Shown here piece after piece: positions 26,616-35,725 of a stretch of DNA of 64,000 bases. The position numbers and the translations under genes are program-made. The stretch comes from Chryseobacterium sp. ISL-6. Its GTDB lineage: Bacteria; Bacteroidota; Bacteroidia; Flavobacteriales; Weeksellaceae. The notes under the pieces were generated by a model, which made no database searches, had not been told where the DNA came from, and saw nothing but the letters and a program-made list of their open reading frames with translations. The stretch spans positions 434,001 to 498,000 of the forward strand of contig NZ_JAGGPT010000005.1 of NCBI RefSeq assembly GCF_018613715.1, in the 5' to 3' direction. The number at the start of each line of letters is the position of its first letter. Position 1 is the stretch's first letter.

Positions 26616-28133
26616 ATGAGAGATAAGTTTTTATCTTGGGGAATTGTATTAGTAATTGCTACATGGATTATAGCTTTACTAATCAGAGCGCATTATTGGA
26701 TCCCAATTCTGCTATCGGCAATCTATGCATTAGGTGTATATAATACCTATCAGTCAAAACATGCAATACTGAGGAATTTTCCGGTGCTAGGTTATTTCCG
26801 GTATTTTTTTGAAGATATCTCTCCGGAAATGCAGCAGTATTTTATTGAACGGGAAACTGATGGGAAGCCGTTTCCCAGGAACCAGCGTTCTGCTGTTTAC
26901 AGACGTGCCAAAAACTTAAGTGATACCGTTCCATTTGGAACTCAGCTGGAAGTTAATCATAGAAAATATGAAGGAATAAAGCATTCGATCTACGCAAAGT
27001 CTCCTTCTGAAGAGCTACCAAGAGTCTGGGTAGGCGGGGAACAATGTTCACAGCCTTACCATGCTTCTTTATTCAATATTTCAGCAATGAGTTTTGGAGC
27101 ATTGAGTGACAGAGCACAAATTTCGTTAAACAGAGGAGCTAAAAAAGGAGGCTTTTATCATAATACAGGTGAAGGAGGAATTTCTCCACATCATTTAGAA
27201 GGCGGGGATCTCTGCTGGCAGATTGGGACTGGATATTTTGGATGTCGAGATGAAGAAGGAAAGTTTAATCCTGACTTATTTGCTAAGTATTCAACGATGC
27301 CGACTGTGAAAATGATTGAGATCAAATTATCTCAGGGCGCAAAGCCTGGACATGGAGGTGTTTTGCCGGGGGTGAAAAATACACCTGAAATTGCAAAAAT
27401 AAGACACGTTACTCCAGGAATGACTATTATTTCTCCACCGTCACATTCTGCGTTTTCTAATGCTGCAGGACTTTTAAGGTTTGTGGAACAATTAAGGAAC
27501 CTCTCAGGAGGGAAACCAGTTGGTTTTAAATTGTGTATTGGTGATACAAAGGAATTTGAAGATATCTGTGTTCAGATGAATGTGTTGAAGATCTATCCTG
27601 ATTTTATTACAATAGATGGAGCTGAGGGTGGAACAGGAGCTGCACCTCCGGAATTTTCTGATGGAGTAGGAATGCCATTAGAGCCCGCATTGATTTTCGT
27701 AAATAAAACGCTTAATAACTATAACGTAAGAAATAAATTAAGAGTTATTGCCAGCGGTAAAGTTTTGACAAGTTTAGATATTTTAAGAGCAGTTGCTATG
27801 GGAGCTGATATGTGTAATAATGCCAGAGGATTTATGTTTTCTTTAGGTTGTATTCAGGCTTTAAGATGTAATACTAATAACTGTCCAACTGGTGTTGCTA
27901 CTCAGGATAAAATGCTAATTAAAGGTTTGGATGTTACGGATAAAAGTGAGAGAGTATATCATTTTCATAAAAATACCCTTCACACTTGTAATGAGTTAAT
28001 TGCAGCTGCGGGCAGAAGTTCTTATGAAGAGGTTGATGCTTCTATGTTTATGAGAGGTGATGAATTTGATCACTTGGCTGATCTTTATTTCCCGGATATT
28101 TTAGGGAATGTAAGACAAAAAGCAAGACTTTAA
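26616..28133 (+). CDS. FMN-binding glutamate-synthase-family protein with N-terminal membrane segment
   Basis: A 505-residue protein carrying the FMN/iron-sulfur domain of the glutamate synthase large subunit (about 90-500), with DGAEGGTGAAPPEF and the 3Fe-4S cysteine cluster GCIQALRCNTNNCPTG. The N-terminal 45 residues form one or two membrane helices (WGIVLVIATWIIALLI). The glutaminase domain and the C-terminal GXGXG domain of GltB are missing, so it is a stand-alone homologue as found in many bacteria. The electron donor and true substrate are unknown. It ends in a palindromic terminator shared with the convergent lipoprotein gene. Confidence 0.88.
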   Translation: MRDKFLSWGIVLVIATWIIALLIRAHYWIPILLSAIYALGVYNTYQSKHAILRNFPVLGYFRYFFEDISPEMQQYFIERETDGKPFPRNQRSAVYRRAKNLSDTVPFGTQLEVNHRKYEGIKHSIYAKSPSEELPRVWVGGEQCSQPYHASLFNISAMSFGALSDRAQISLNRGAKKGGFYHNTGEGGISPHHLEGGDLCWQIGTGYFGCRDEEGKFNPDLFAKYSTMPTVKMIEIKLSQGAKPGHGGVLPGVKNTPEIAKIRHVTPGMTIISPPSHSAFSNAAGLLRFVEQLRNLSGGKPVGFKLCIGDTKEFEDICVQMNVLKIYPDFITIDGAEGGTGAAPPEFSDGVGMPLEPALIFVNKTLNNYNVRNKLRVIASGKVLTSLDILRAVAMGADMCNNARGFMFSLGCIQALRCNTNNCPTGVATQDKMLIKGLDVTDKSERVYHFHKNTLHTCNELIAAAGRSSYEEVDASMFMRGDEFDHLADLYFPDILGNVRQKARL

Positions 28134-28162
28134 AATAAATAAAAAGCGCTTTTTATTTATTT
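28133..28162. terminator. Bidirectional terminator between convergent genes
   Basis: A perfect 30-base palindrome whose arms begin AAATAAATAAAAAGC; it overlaps the last base of the glutamate-synthase-like stop codon and lies 22 bases past the stop of the minus-strand lipoprotein gene. Confidence 0.65.
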
Positions 28163-28184
28163 GTATGCTTTATAGAGCATTAAT

Positions 28185-28934
28185 TTACTCGTCTACAGGT
28201 CTTGTTGTTGTATTGTAAACTTGGAAATTAAAGATAAATGTTCTGTTTTGAAGAGAATATCCGGTGTAATTATAGTGTGCATCCCTTCCAAAAGCAGCTC
28301 TTGAAGGAACTAAGATAACTCCCTGTAGGTTATATGGAGCCTCATCTGCTAAAGCTGGAGAAGCAGCTTTAAAGTATTTTAATCCTTCTTGAAAACCTTC
28401 AATTTCATAAAACTTTCTGTCTTTAGCAGCATCCGTTGTTGCATCCTTTAAAACTTGTTTCTTAACATAATACCACATAGGATCTACCAAGGGAGATCCA
28501 GATCCATTAATTGTATTAACCAGATAAGGAACTGTAGGAGAAATTGTAAGTGAAACTGTGCCATCAGTATTTACAGCAAGGTAATTGCCTGCTCTAACCA
28601 TCATTTTTAGGTTATCAGTAGCACCAATTGCTTTCCCCGGAGTAGGTTGGGCACCTGCTCTTACAATATAGATTACTCCTGAAGGAAGTTTTACCGGATT
28701 TAGCTCAGCTAGTTTTTTCTCATGATCATCAATAGTATCAGTGGCGCTAAAAGCTTTTACATTTCCTTGGGTATCCAAATAGTTATCATTTAAGAATTTT
28801 TGGATCGCCTGATCATCATAAGTGTTTCGAACTGCAACGTCATCGGGTTCTACAAATGTTTGTGGATCGTCATCTTTTTTACAAGCTGAAAAACATAAAG
28901 ATCCTGCAAGGATATATAAAAATATTTTTTTCAT
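28185..28934 (-). CDS. Lipoprotein with degenerate FKBP-like domain
   Basis: A 249-residue lipoprotein (Cys18 in FSACKKDDDP). The KDDD just after the Cys resembles the K-(D/E)2 lipoprotein surface-export signal described in Bacteroidota, so surface exposure is possible. The C-terminal part (VILVPSRAAFGRDA, FIFNFQVYNT) matches the end of FKBP-type prolyl isomerases; the active-site pocket residues are not clearly kept. It may be a chaperone-like fold without isomerase activity. A -7 box (28979-28972) lies upstream. Confidence 0.65.
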   Translation of the reverse strand: MKKIFLYILAGSLCFSACKKDDDPQTFVEPDDVAVRNTYDDQAIQKFLNDNYLDTQGNVKAFSATDTIDDHEKKLAELNPVKLPSGVIYIVRAGAQPTPGKAIGATDNLKMMVRAGNYLAVNTDGTVSLTISPTVPYLVNTINGSGSPLVDPMWYYVKKQVLKDATTDAAKDRKFYEIEGFQEGLKYFKAASPALADEAPYNLQGVILVPSRAAFGRDAHYNYTGYSLQNRTFIFNFQVYNTTTRPVDE

Positions 28935-28971
28935 TTCAAAAACTTTAATTACTTTACAAATAATATAACGG

Positions 28972-28979
28972 CAAAAGTA
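28972..28979 (-). promoter_or_regulatory. Putative -7 element of the FKBP-like lipoprotein gene
   Basis: Minus strand TACTTTTG matches TANNTTTG, 37 bases upstream of the ATG at 28934. It lies 9 bases before the divergent Hsp15-like gene start, so the minus-strand -33 region falls inside that gene. Confidence 0.4.
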
Positions 28980-28988
28980 TAAAAAATT

Positions 28989-29432
28989 ATGAGAATAGAT
29001 AAATTTTTATGGAGCATTCGTTTTTATAAAACGAGAACTGTTGCAACTGAGGAGATTAAAAAGAACAGAGTTTCTATTGGAGACGCTGTTGTAAAGTCTT
29101 CTAAGGAGGTAAAAGAAGGTGATGTAATAAAAATCCGTAAAAATCAGGTAGACTATAAAATTAAAGTAATTCAGATTCCTAAAAGCCGGATTGGGGCAAA
29201 ATTAGTATCTCTTCATATCAAAGATGTCACAGACAAAGAACAATATGAACTGCTTAAACTACGCAAAATGTCTCAGGACTATTACAGAAATAGAGGCGAA
29301 GGAAGACCTACTAAAAAAGATAGAAGAGACATGGACGGATATGTTGAAAATGATATTGCTTCAGATTTTACAGACTGGGACGACTTTTTTGGTGAAAACA
29401 GTGAAATAGAAGATAAAGAGGAAAAATCATAG
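28989..29432 (+). CDS. S4-domain RNA-binding protein (Hsp15-like)
   Basis: A 147-residue protein beginning directly with an S4 domain (MRIDKFLWSIRFYKTRTVATEEIKK..., about 1-60), as in Hsp15, the heat-shock protein that binds free 50S subunits carrying peptidyl-tRNA. After the S4 domain comes a basic region (RNRGEGRPTKKDRRDM) and an acidic tail (DDFFGENSEIEDKEEKS). It is cytoplasmic. Its last 6 bases overlap the end of aroK, which is convergent. Confidence 0.85.
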   Translation: MRIDKFLWSIRFYKTRTVATEEIKKNRVSIGDAVVKSSKEVKEGDVIKIRKNQVDYKIKVIQIPKSRIGAKLVSLHIKDVTDKEQYELLKLRKMSQDYYRNRGEGRPTKKDRRDMDGYVENDIASDFTDWDDFFGENSEIEDKEEKS

Positions 29433-29942
29433 ATAAAGTTTTTCAATGATTTCATTTACGATATCGTCAGGCTCTCTTGAGTCTGTATTTACACTTATCA
29501 AAGCTTTATTATAATATTCATTTCTTTCAAATAAATGCTTGGCAATAAATTCAGGGAGGTTTTCATCAGAGATATTGGCTATTATAGGCCTTTTCTCTTT
29601 TTGTTTTGAAAGCCTTTCTGTTAATGTGCCAATAGAAGCTTTTAAAAAGATGCTTTTAGAATTGTTATTGATGATCTCCATATTATTATAGTAAACAGGA
29701 GTTCCTCCACCCAGACTTAAAATAAGATTTTCCTCGGTGGCCAGTATTTCTTCCAGAGTTTCTCTTTCCAGCTTTCTAAAGTAGATTTCTCCCTTTTTTT
29801 CGAAGATTTCGGGAATGGTTGATTTATTTCGCCTGGAAATCTCTTTATCTAGGTCAATTAATTTAAAATTTATTTTTTCGCTTAAAATTTTGGAAATGTG
29901 TGATTTGCCACAACCCATGTATCCGACTAGTGAAATTATCAT
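29427..29942 (-). CDS. aroK: Shikimate kinase
   Basis: A 171-residue P-loop kinase that phosphorylates shikimate in aromatic amino-acid synthesis. Walker A is GYMGCGKSH (7-15). The shikimate-binding motif is IDLDKEISRRNKSTIPEIFEKKGE, and the GGGTPVYY loop and LIDEXXR-like region (KRPII) are present. Length is normal. Stop TGA overlaps the convergent Hsp15-like gene by 6 bases. Confidence 0.93.
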   Translation of the reverse strand: MIISLVGYMGCGKSHISKILSEKINFKLIDLDKEISRRNKSTIPEIFEKKGEIYFRKLERETLEEILATEENLILSLGGGTPVYYNNMEIINNNSKSIFLKASIGTLTERLSKQKEKRPIIANISDENLPEFIAKHLFERNEYYNKALISVNTDSREPDDIVNEIIEKLYL

Positions 29943-29974
29943 GAAATATTTTTAAACAAATTTGCGAAAAAGTT

Positions 29975-30003
29975 TTGAGAAATTAAAAAAAGTTATATCT
30001 TTG
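29975..30003 (+). promoter_or_regulatory. Promoter of the Lys-Leu-Lys tRNA operon
   Basis: TTG (29975-29977), an 18-base spacer and TATCTTTG (29996-30003) match the flavobacterial promoter. It lies 55 bases upstream of the first tRNA. Confidence 0.8.
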
Positions 30004-30058
30004 CACCACTTAAAACAAGGGACATTACTTAAATGAAAATTGTTTAAAATAAGTGGCC

Positions 30059-30131
30059 GACTCGGTAGCTCAGCTGGTAGAGCAATACACTTTTAATGTA
30101 TGGGTCCTGGGTTCGAATCCCAGCCGGGTCA
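30059..30131 (+). tRNA. tRNA-Lys (anticodon TTT), copy 1
   Basis: A 73-nt cloverleaf with acceptor arms GACTCGG / CCGGGTC (one G:U), discriminator A, T-loop GGTTCGAATCC and anticodon TTT at 30092-30094. CCA is not encoded. Its mature sequence is identical to the copy at 30317. Confidence 0.97.
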
Positions 30132-30166
30132 CTAGCAAAAATTTTACTAGATTCTGTAATTTTTTT

Positions 30167-30249
30167 GCCTGCGTGGTGAAATTGGTAGACACGCCATCTT
30201 GAGGGGGTGGTTTCCTAAGGATGTGCTGGTTCGAGTCCAGTCGCAGGCA
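30167..30249 (+). tRNA. tRNA-Leu (anticodon GAG)
   Basis: An 83-nt class II tRNA with acceptor arms GCCTGCG / CGCAGGC, D-loop AAATTGGTAGACAC, anticodon GAG at 30201-30203 and a long variable arm. It lies 35 bases after the first tRNA-Lys. Confidence 0.96.
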
Positions 30250-30316
30250 CTGCAAAGAAAATGTGAATTTTAGATTATTATTAATTTAAAATTTGTAAAT
30301 TAGAAATTTAATGACC

Positions 30317-30389
30317 GACTCGGTAGCTCAGCTGGTAGAGCAATACACTTTTAATGTATGGGTCCTGGGTTCGAATCCCAGCCGGGTCA
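30317..30389 (+). tRNA. tRNA-Lys (anticodon TTT), copy 2
   Basis: Identical to the tRNA-Lys at 30059-30131 over all 73 bases, and the identity extends two bases upstream and one downstream. It is the last tRNA before the terminator at 30443. Confidence 0.97.
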
Positions 30390-30442
30390 CAAGTTTACTG
30401 AAAAGTAAATTTTTTTCATATTAATATTTTGTGATTTGGTGT

Positions 30443-30476
30443 TCAAAGGCTTCCTTCCGGAAGCCTTTGATTTTTT
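30443..30476 (+). terminator. Terminator of the tRNA operon
   Basis: A 12-bp perfect stem (TCAAAGGCTTCC / GGAAGCCTTTGA) with a TTCC loop, followed by six T (30471-30476). The minus strand has no T-run, so it serves the tRNAs and not panC. Confidence 0.88.
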
Positions 30477-30486
30477 ATGTTGGTTC

Positions 30487-31335
30487 TTAATCCAAATGCA
30501 TATTGTCTATTAATCTTACACCATCTACTATGACAACAATAAAGGCTCTGTATGATTTGTCTTTATAAAAGAAATCAGTTTCCTTTAATGTGTGCTCATC
30601 GGCAATCATAAAATATTCAAGCTTCATACCATGTTGCTGATCAAAAATATCATTAACTCTGTCTTTGATTTCAGGGACTGTGACTACACGGAACCAATCA
30701 TTGACTTTTTTTAATGTAGCATAAATAATTTTTGATGCTTCTTTCCGATCTTCATGAAGTCGTTGATTCCTTGAGCTTAGTGCAAGTCCATTTTCTGCTC
30801 TGTAAATAGGAACTCCCATAATTTTTATTGGAAGTTGTTTTTTCTCAACCATTTTTTTTATAATGGCTAATTGTTGAAAATCTTTCTCTCCAAAATAAGC
30901 ATTGTCTGGTTGTATTTGTCTGAAAAGCTCTTCTACTACAGTACCCACACCATCAAAATGTCCAGGTCTTGATTTGCCCTCCATTTCATTTTCTAACCCG
31001 TCAAAATCATAATGTTGGCTTTGAGCTTTCTCAGGATAAATATCCACAATTTCAGGAATGTAAACAGCATCTACTAATCCGGAATTTTGTAAAATAAGTA
31101 TATCTCTATTGATATCACGGGGATATTTTGCCAAATCGTCGGAGTTGTTGAACTGAGTAGGGTTCACAAAAATTGAAGAAATTACAAGATCATTTTCTTT
31201 TCTGGCCATTTCGTAGAGTGAAAGATGTCCATTATGCAGAGCTCCCATTGTTGGTGCGAACCCTATTTTTTTTCCCATTTCTTTCTGTCTCTCAATGAAA
31301 TCCTGAAGTGTTTTTTTGTTTTTTAGAACTTCCAT
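30487..31335 (-). CDS. panC: Pantothenate synthetase
   Basis: From the ATG at 31335 it has 282 residues (MEVLKNKKTL); an earlier in-frame start at 31353 is less like the family. It joins pantoate and beta-alanine with ATP hydrolysis to AMP. Signatures are FAPTMGALHNGHLSL (the HIGH-like box, HNGH), FVNPTQFN, YFGEKDFQQL and ALSSRNQRL. The neighbour on the other side is divergent, with about 170 bp between the starts. Confidence 0.95.
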   Translation of the reverse strand: MEVLKNKKTLQDFIERQKEMGKKIGFAPTMGALHNGHLSLYEMARKENDLVISSIFVNPTQFNNSDDLAKYPRDINRDILILQNSGLVDAVYIPEIVDIYPEKAQSQHYDFDGLENEMEGKSRPGHFDGVGTVVEELFRQIQPDNAYFGEKDFQQLAIIKKMVEKKQLPIKIMGVPIYRAENGLALSSRNQRLHEDRKEASKIIYATLKKVNDWFRVVTVPEIKDRVNDIFDQQHGMKLEYFMIADEHTLKETDFFYKDKSYRAFIVVIVDGVRLIDNMHLD

Positions 31336-31459
31336 AGTTAATTTTAATACCAATTCAAAAATAGTAAAAATATCAGATAATAAAATGCGTTTTTGATAAT
31401 TTGGAAAAGGTAATTATCGTAAAATAATGTTAATTAAAATAATGTTGGATGTTTTTTTG

Positions 31460-31467
31460 TAATTTTG
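31460..31467 (+). promoter_or_regulatory. Putative -7 element of the glycogen-synthase-like gene
   Basis: TAATTTTG matches TANNTTTG and lies 39 bases before the ATG. A TTG is present upstream but only 12 bases away, shorter than the consensus spacing. Confidence 0.45.
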
Positions 31468-31506
31468 CACATTAAAGCATTTTTACAAAAAATTAGATAG
31501 AAATTT

Positions 31507-32277
31507 ATGCCGAATCAAAAAATACTGTACATTACTACAGAAATGTATCCATATCAGGAAGATACGAACATGGCTACTGTGGTAAACAAAATGGCACTTA
31601 AAATGCACAATGAAGGCAATGATGTAAGAGTTTTTATGCCAAGATTTGGACAAATAAGTGAAAGGAAGTTTCAACTTCATGAGGTTATCCGTCTTTCAGG
31701 AATGAATATTATCATTAATGATCTGGATCAGCCTTTAATAATTAAGGTAGCATCTCTTCCTGGAGAAAGACTTCAGGTATACTTCATAGATAATGAAGAG
31801 TATTTCAAAAGAAAACAATATTACTTTGAAGATGATGGCGTTGCTTTTGAAGATAATGATGAGAGAGCAATATTCTTTGCGAGAGGAGTAATAGAAACGA
31901 TTAAAAAACTTAATTGGGTTCCAGACATTATTCATTTGAATGGATGGATGGCTTCTTTTGTTCCTATTTATCTTAAAACCTACTACAAATCCGATACTTA
32001 CTTTAAAGACGCTAAAATTGTTCTTTCTTTATATAATGAGAAGGACGCTCCTCTAAATGATAAAATTGGAGAAAAATTAGAATTCGATAATATTTCGGGC
32101 TTAAAAGCGTTAGATAAGCCAAGCTTTCAAAGTTTTGTAATTGAAAGCATGAACTATGTTGATGGTGTTGTAAAAGGAGATGAATTTTTAGATGGAGAGC
32201 TCGATAAAGCATTCAACGAAACATCAACTTCTAAATCGGAATATCTTGATGTAGACTCTATAAACAAACTTTATTAA
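31507..32277 (+). CDS. Stand-alone glycogen-synthase-like (GT5 N-terminal domain) protein
   Basis: A 256-residue protein aligned with the N-terminal Rossmann half of glycogen/starch synthases: ILYITTEMYPY, VRVFMPRFGQI, VYFIDNEEYFKRKQYYF, NDERAIFFARGVIETIKKL and PDIIHLNGWMAS. The ADP-glucose-binding KTGGLGDV segment is replaced by QEDTNMATVV, and the whole C-terminal GT-B domain is missing. It therefore cannot be a standard glycogen synthase. I recall the same short form next to panC and DUF4270 in other Bacteroidota, so it is a conserved family and not a truncation. Its role is unknown. Confidence 0.75.
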   Translation: MPNQKILYITTEMYPYQEDTNMATVVNKMALKMHNEGNDVRVFMPRFGQISERKFQLHEVIRLSGMNIIINDLDQPLIIKVASLPGERLQVYFIDNEEYFKRKQYYFEDDGVAFEDNDERAIFFARGVIETIKKLNWVPDIIHLNGWMASFVPIYLKTYYKSDTYFKDAKIVLSLYNEKDAPLNDKIGEKLEFDNISGLKALDKPSFQSFVIESMNYVDGVVKGDEFLDGELDKAFNETSTSKSEYLDVDSINKLY

Positions 32278-32288
32278 AAAGACATTTA

Positions 32289-33845
32289 ATGACTCGTACT
32301 ATTAAAAGAACTTTTGCCATACTTTCTCTGGCAATTTTCGGCAGTGTATTACTTTATAATTGTGAACCGGATCCGGATTCTTTAGGGGAACAATTATTTT
32401 TAGATGGAGCAGCTCATGGAAATGAAAAATCTTATGACCTTATTGCTTTTAACATCAAAAATAATGATACTATTAAAAGTGATGCTACTCAATTAGGAGC
32501 GGCTATTCTTGGTGCTTTTAATGAGGGACAGTTTGGAATGCAAAGGGCATCTTATGTTACACAGCTAAGATTATCTACCTATGATCCCGACTTTGGGACC
32601 AATGCTAAGGTAGATTCAGTGGTTTTGGTTTTGAAACCTACATATGCTTCGGATTCCCTTACGACGACTACAGATGAAAATTATGTTTATCCAGACGGGA
32701 ATGTACCAGCAAAGAAAGAGGTAAAAACATATCCTATCAACAAATATGGTAGAACTAAAAAAACGCTTACTATTAATGTTAATGAAGTTACCGATTTCTT
32801 AAAAGCTGCTACAGATGAAGTTAAGTCCAATGCGACATTTGCTTATAATACCACTGTATTGGGCTCAAAAGAATTTAAAGGAACTATTAATACAGTTGCC
32901 ATTACCAAAGATTCTGATAACAGTTCAATATTTACTACAACAACACCAGGTATAAGAATTCCATTAGATAATGCGAAGACATTATTTCAGGAAAAAATTA
33001 TTGATAAAAAAGGAAAACCTGAGTTGGCAGATGCTTCTAACTTTATAAGACATTTCAGAGGTCTTAGAATCTCTGTTCAGGAGAGTGATGGATATTTATT
33101 CCAGTTTTCTCCTAATGATATGGAGTTAATCATGTATTACAAATATGATAAGACTGAAAATGGGACAACCACTAAGACACCCGCGACTTATGCATTTGCT
33201 TTAGGAGCTGGTAATACTCATGTTGGTCAATATGAATATAACAGAGTAGGATCTGCATTAGGTAATGCAGTAATTGGAAATACTGAAACAGGTGATGCAA
33301 AATTATTTGCTCAGGGAATGGGTGGTCCTTCTATTGGAGTGAAAATTCCTGATGCGGCAATCAATGATCTTAAAACATTATATCAAAAAAATAAAGCTGC
33401 TATTATTAGTGCTAAGATAAGAATCTACACTGATGCTTCAACGTGGAGTAATAATTATAAGAAACCAGTGTTGTTTACTTTCTTACAAAATGATAAAGAA
33501 AAAGCAACCGATCCAATAAAAACAGACTTTACCAGTGATGTGCTTACCCTAGCAGGTACTCCGAATTTTAGTATATATAAAGCCTATGATTTAGATAAAA
33601 ATCCAGCTTACTATGACTTTGTTGTTACAAAATCAGTAAAAGATCTAGTTGAAGGAACATCAGTTAATACCTATAAATCTTTTAGAATTGATATTGGTGG
33701 TTTCCTATCTAAGTCAGATAATTCAGGTTTAGCAGGAGCTAAATACACATCAAGAGCATACACAGTGGATAGAGCTGTATTAGTAGGATCTGATATTAGC
33801 AATGCTAAAAAAATGCAGTTAAAAATTACATACGCGACAAAGTAA
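32289..33845 (+). CDS. DUF4270 family lipoprotein
   Basis: A 518-residue lipoprotein (Cys25, LLYNCEPDPDS). It matches DUF4270, a Bacteroidota family of large beta-rich lipoproteins: GEQLF near the Cys, LGAFNEGQFG, AKVDSVVLVL and a C-terminal YTSRAYTVDRAVLVG. Function is unknown. It follows the glycogen-synthase-like gene by 11 bases and precedes glmS by 26, so these three probably form one operon. Confidence 0.85.
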   Translation: MTRTIKRTFAILSLAIFGSVLLYNCEPDPDSLGEQLFLDGAAHGNEKSYDLIAFNIKNNDTIKSDATQLGAAILGAFNEGQFGMQRASYVTQLRLSTYDPDFGTNAKVDSVVLVLKPTYASDSLTTTTDENYVYPDGNVPAKKEVKTYPINKYGRTKKTLTINVNEVTDFLKAATDEVKSNATFAYNTTVLGSKEFKGTINTVAITKDSDNSSIFTTTTPGIRIPLDNAKTLFQEKIIDKKGKPELADASNFIRHFRGLRISVQESDGYLFQFSPNDMELIMYYKYDKTENGTTTKTPATYAFALGAGNTHVGQYEYNRVGSALGNAVIGNTETGDAKLFAQGMGGPSIGVKIPDAAINDLKTLYQKNKAAIISAKIRIYTDASTWSNNYKKPVLFTFLQNDKEKATDPIKTDFTSDVLTLAGTPNFSIYKAYDLDKNPAYYDFVVTKSVKDLVEGTSVNTYKSFRIDIGGFLSKSDNSGLAGAKYTSRAYTVDRAVLVGSDISNAKKMQLKITYATK

Positions 33846-33871
33846 AATTTTAAAAATACACCAAATAAATT

Positions 33872-35725
33872 ATGTGCGGAATAGTTGGATACACAGGCTT
33901 TCAAGATGCTTACGATGTAGTTATAAATGGTCTTAGAAGACTAGAATACAGAGGATATGACAGTGCAGGAATTGTTCTGGAAAAAGAGAATAATTCATTT
34001 GAAGTTGAAAAGACAAAAGGAAAAGTTGATGATCTTGTCAATATTTCGAGTCAACTAAAAGGTACTGCAAAAATGGGGATGGGGCACACCCGTTGGGCAA
34101 CTCACGGAGTTCCAAGTGATAGAAATTCTCACCCGCATTTATCTAATAATAACAAAATTGCTATTATCCATAATGGAATCATTGAAAACTATGATACCAT
34201 TAAAAAGATGCTTACTGAAAAGGGATTTACCTTCAGGTCTGAAACAGATACTGAGGTATTAGTAAATCTTATTCAGTATTTTATGGATATAAATGCTGGA
34301 ATAGATTTTCCAACGGCTGTAAGGTATGCTTTGAATGAAGTATATGGAGCTTATGCTATTACGGTTATGCATGAAGATTATCCTGGCGTTTTAGTAGTTG
34401 GTAGATTAGGTTCTCCTTTAGCTATTGGAATTGGTGATAAAGAGTACTTTATTGCTTCTGATGCATCTCCTTTTGTAGAATTTACGAAAGAAGCGATCTA
34501 CCTAGAAGAGGGGCATATGGCAACAATTTCCTTAGAAGGAGGGGTTGACATTAGAACGATCAAAGAGAATTCTAAAATAGAACCTGAAATTCAACAATTG
34601 AAATTGAACTTAGAGCAGATAGAGAAGGGGGGATATGAGCACTTCATGCTTAAGGAAATTTTCGAACAGCCTAAGTCCATTCACGATACAATGAGAGGAA
34701 GGTTACTTGTAGATGAGGGCGTAATAAAAATGGCAGGGATCTGGGATCATGTTGAAAAATTTAAGAATGCCAACAGAATAATTATAATTGCCTGTGGAAC
34801 TTCTTGGCATGCTGGTCTTATAGGTGAATATCTTATAGAAGAATATGCAAGAATACCAGTTGAAGTAGAATATGCCTCAGAGTTCAGATATAGAAATCCT
34901 ATTATTACGGATAAAGATGTTGTAATTGCAATTTCTCAGTCTGGAGAAACAGCTGATACAATGGCTGCTTTAAAATTAGCAAAAGAAAAAGGAGCATTTA
35001 TATATGGTATATGTAATGTGGTAGATTCATCTATTGCAAGAATTACGGATGCTGGTTCATATACTCATGCTGGCCCTGAAATTGGAGTAGCTTCAACAAA
35101 AGCTTTTACGGCTCAGCTTACGATTCTAACGTTGATAGCATTTAAACTAGGTAAACATAACGGTAACCTTGGAAATGCCGAATTCATGAGCCTTATTTCA
35201 GAATTGGATGCCATTCCAAAGAAAATAGAAGATGTCTTGAATTCTACACATGAATTAACACAGAGCATAGCTAAAGATTTCGTTGGAGTTCAGAATTTCT
35301 TATATCTAGGTAGAGGGTACAATTACCCTGCAGCCTTAGAAGGTGCTTTAAAATTGAAGGAAATTTCCTATATCCATGCAGAAGGGTATCCTGCTGCAGA
35401 AATGAAGCATGGCCCAATTGCTTTAATTGATGAAAATATGCCAATCGTTATTATTGCTCCTAAAAAAGGGCACTATGATAAGATTGTAAGTAATGTTCAG
35501 GAAATAAAGGCTAGAAAAGGGAAAGTGATTGCTGTTGTTAATAGAGGAGACAAACAGGTAAGTGAAATGGCAGACTATGTTATTGAGATTCCTGAGACGT
35601 CTGAATGCTTTTCTCCGATCGTTGCATCGGTGCCTTTACAACTCTTAGCTTATTACATTGCAGTATATAGAGGAGCCAATGTAGATCAGCCTAGAAACCT
35701 CGCTAAGTCGGTAACTGTAGAATAA
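33872..35725 (+). CDS. glmS: Glutamine--fructose-6-phosphate aminotransferase
   Basis: A 617-residue enzyme that makes glucosamine-6-phosphate for peptidoglycan and LPS. The N-terminal glutaminase begins MCGIVGYTG with Cys2 as nucleophile, and GHTRWATHG follows. Two SIS domains bind the sugar (ACGTSWHAG, AISQSGETADT, GVASTKAFTAQ), and the C-terminus ends DQPRNLAKSVTVE, the family tail. No glmS ribozyme is expected in this phylum and the 26-bp spacer leaves no room for one. Confidence 0.96.
   Translation: MCGIVGYTGFQDAYDVVINGLRRLEYRGYDSAGIVLEKENNSFEVEKTKGKVDDLVNISSQLKGTAKMGMGHTRWATHGVPSDRNSHPHLSNNNKIAIIHNGIIENYDTIKKMLTEKGFTFRSETDTEVLVNLIQYFMDINAGIDFPTAVRYALNEVYGAYAITVMHEDYPGVLVVGRLGSPLAIGIGDKEYFIASDASPFVEFTKEAIYLEEGHMATISLEGGVDIRTIKENSKIEPEIQQLKLNLEQIEKGGYEHFMLKEIFEQPKSIHDTMRGRLLVDEGVIKMAGIWDHVEKFKNANRIIIIACGTSWHAGLIGEYLIEEYARIPVEVEYASEFRYRNPIITDKDVVIAISQSGETADTMAALKLAKEKGAFIYGICNVVDSSIARITDAGSYTHAGPEIGVASTKAFTAQLTILTLIAFKLGKHNGNLGNAEFMSLISELDAIPKKIEDVLNSTHELTQSIAKDFVGVQNFLYLGRGYNYPAALEGALKLKEISYIHAEGYPAAEMKHGPIALIDENMPIVIIAPKKGHYDKIVSNVQEIKARKGKVIAVVNRGDKQVSEMADYVIEIPETSECFSPIVASVPLQLLAYYIAVYRGANVDQPRNLAKSVTVE

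Noticed and set aside
30070..30255. Minus-strand open frame of 61 codons
   Set aside because: It is antisense to the tRNA-Lys and tRNA-Leu genes; this is a well-known false gene call.
33846..33871. Possible glmS ribozyme or riboswitch before glmS
   Set aside because: The spacer to the DUF4270 gene is only 26 bases and cannot hold one.
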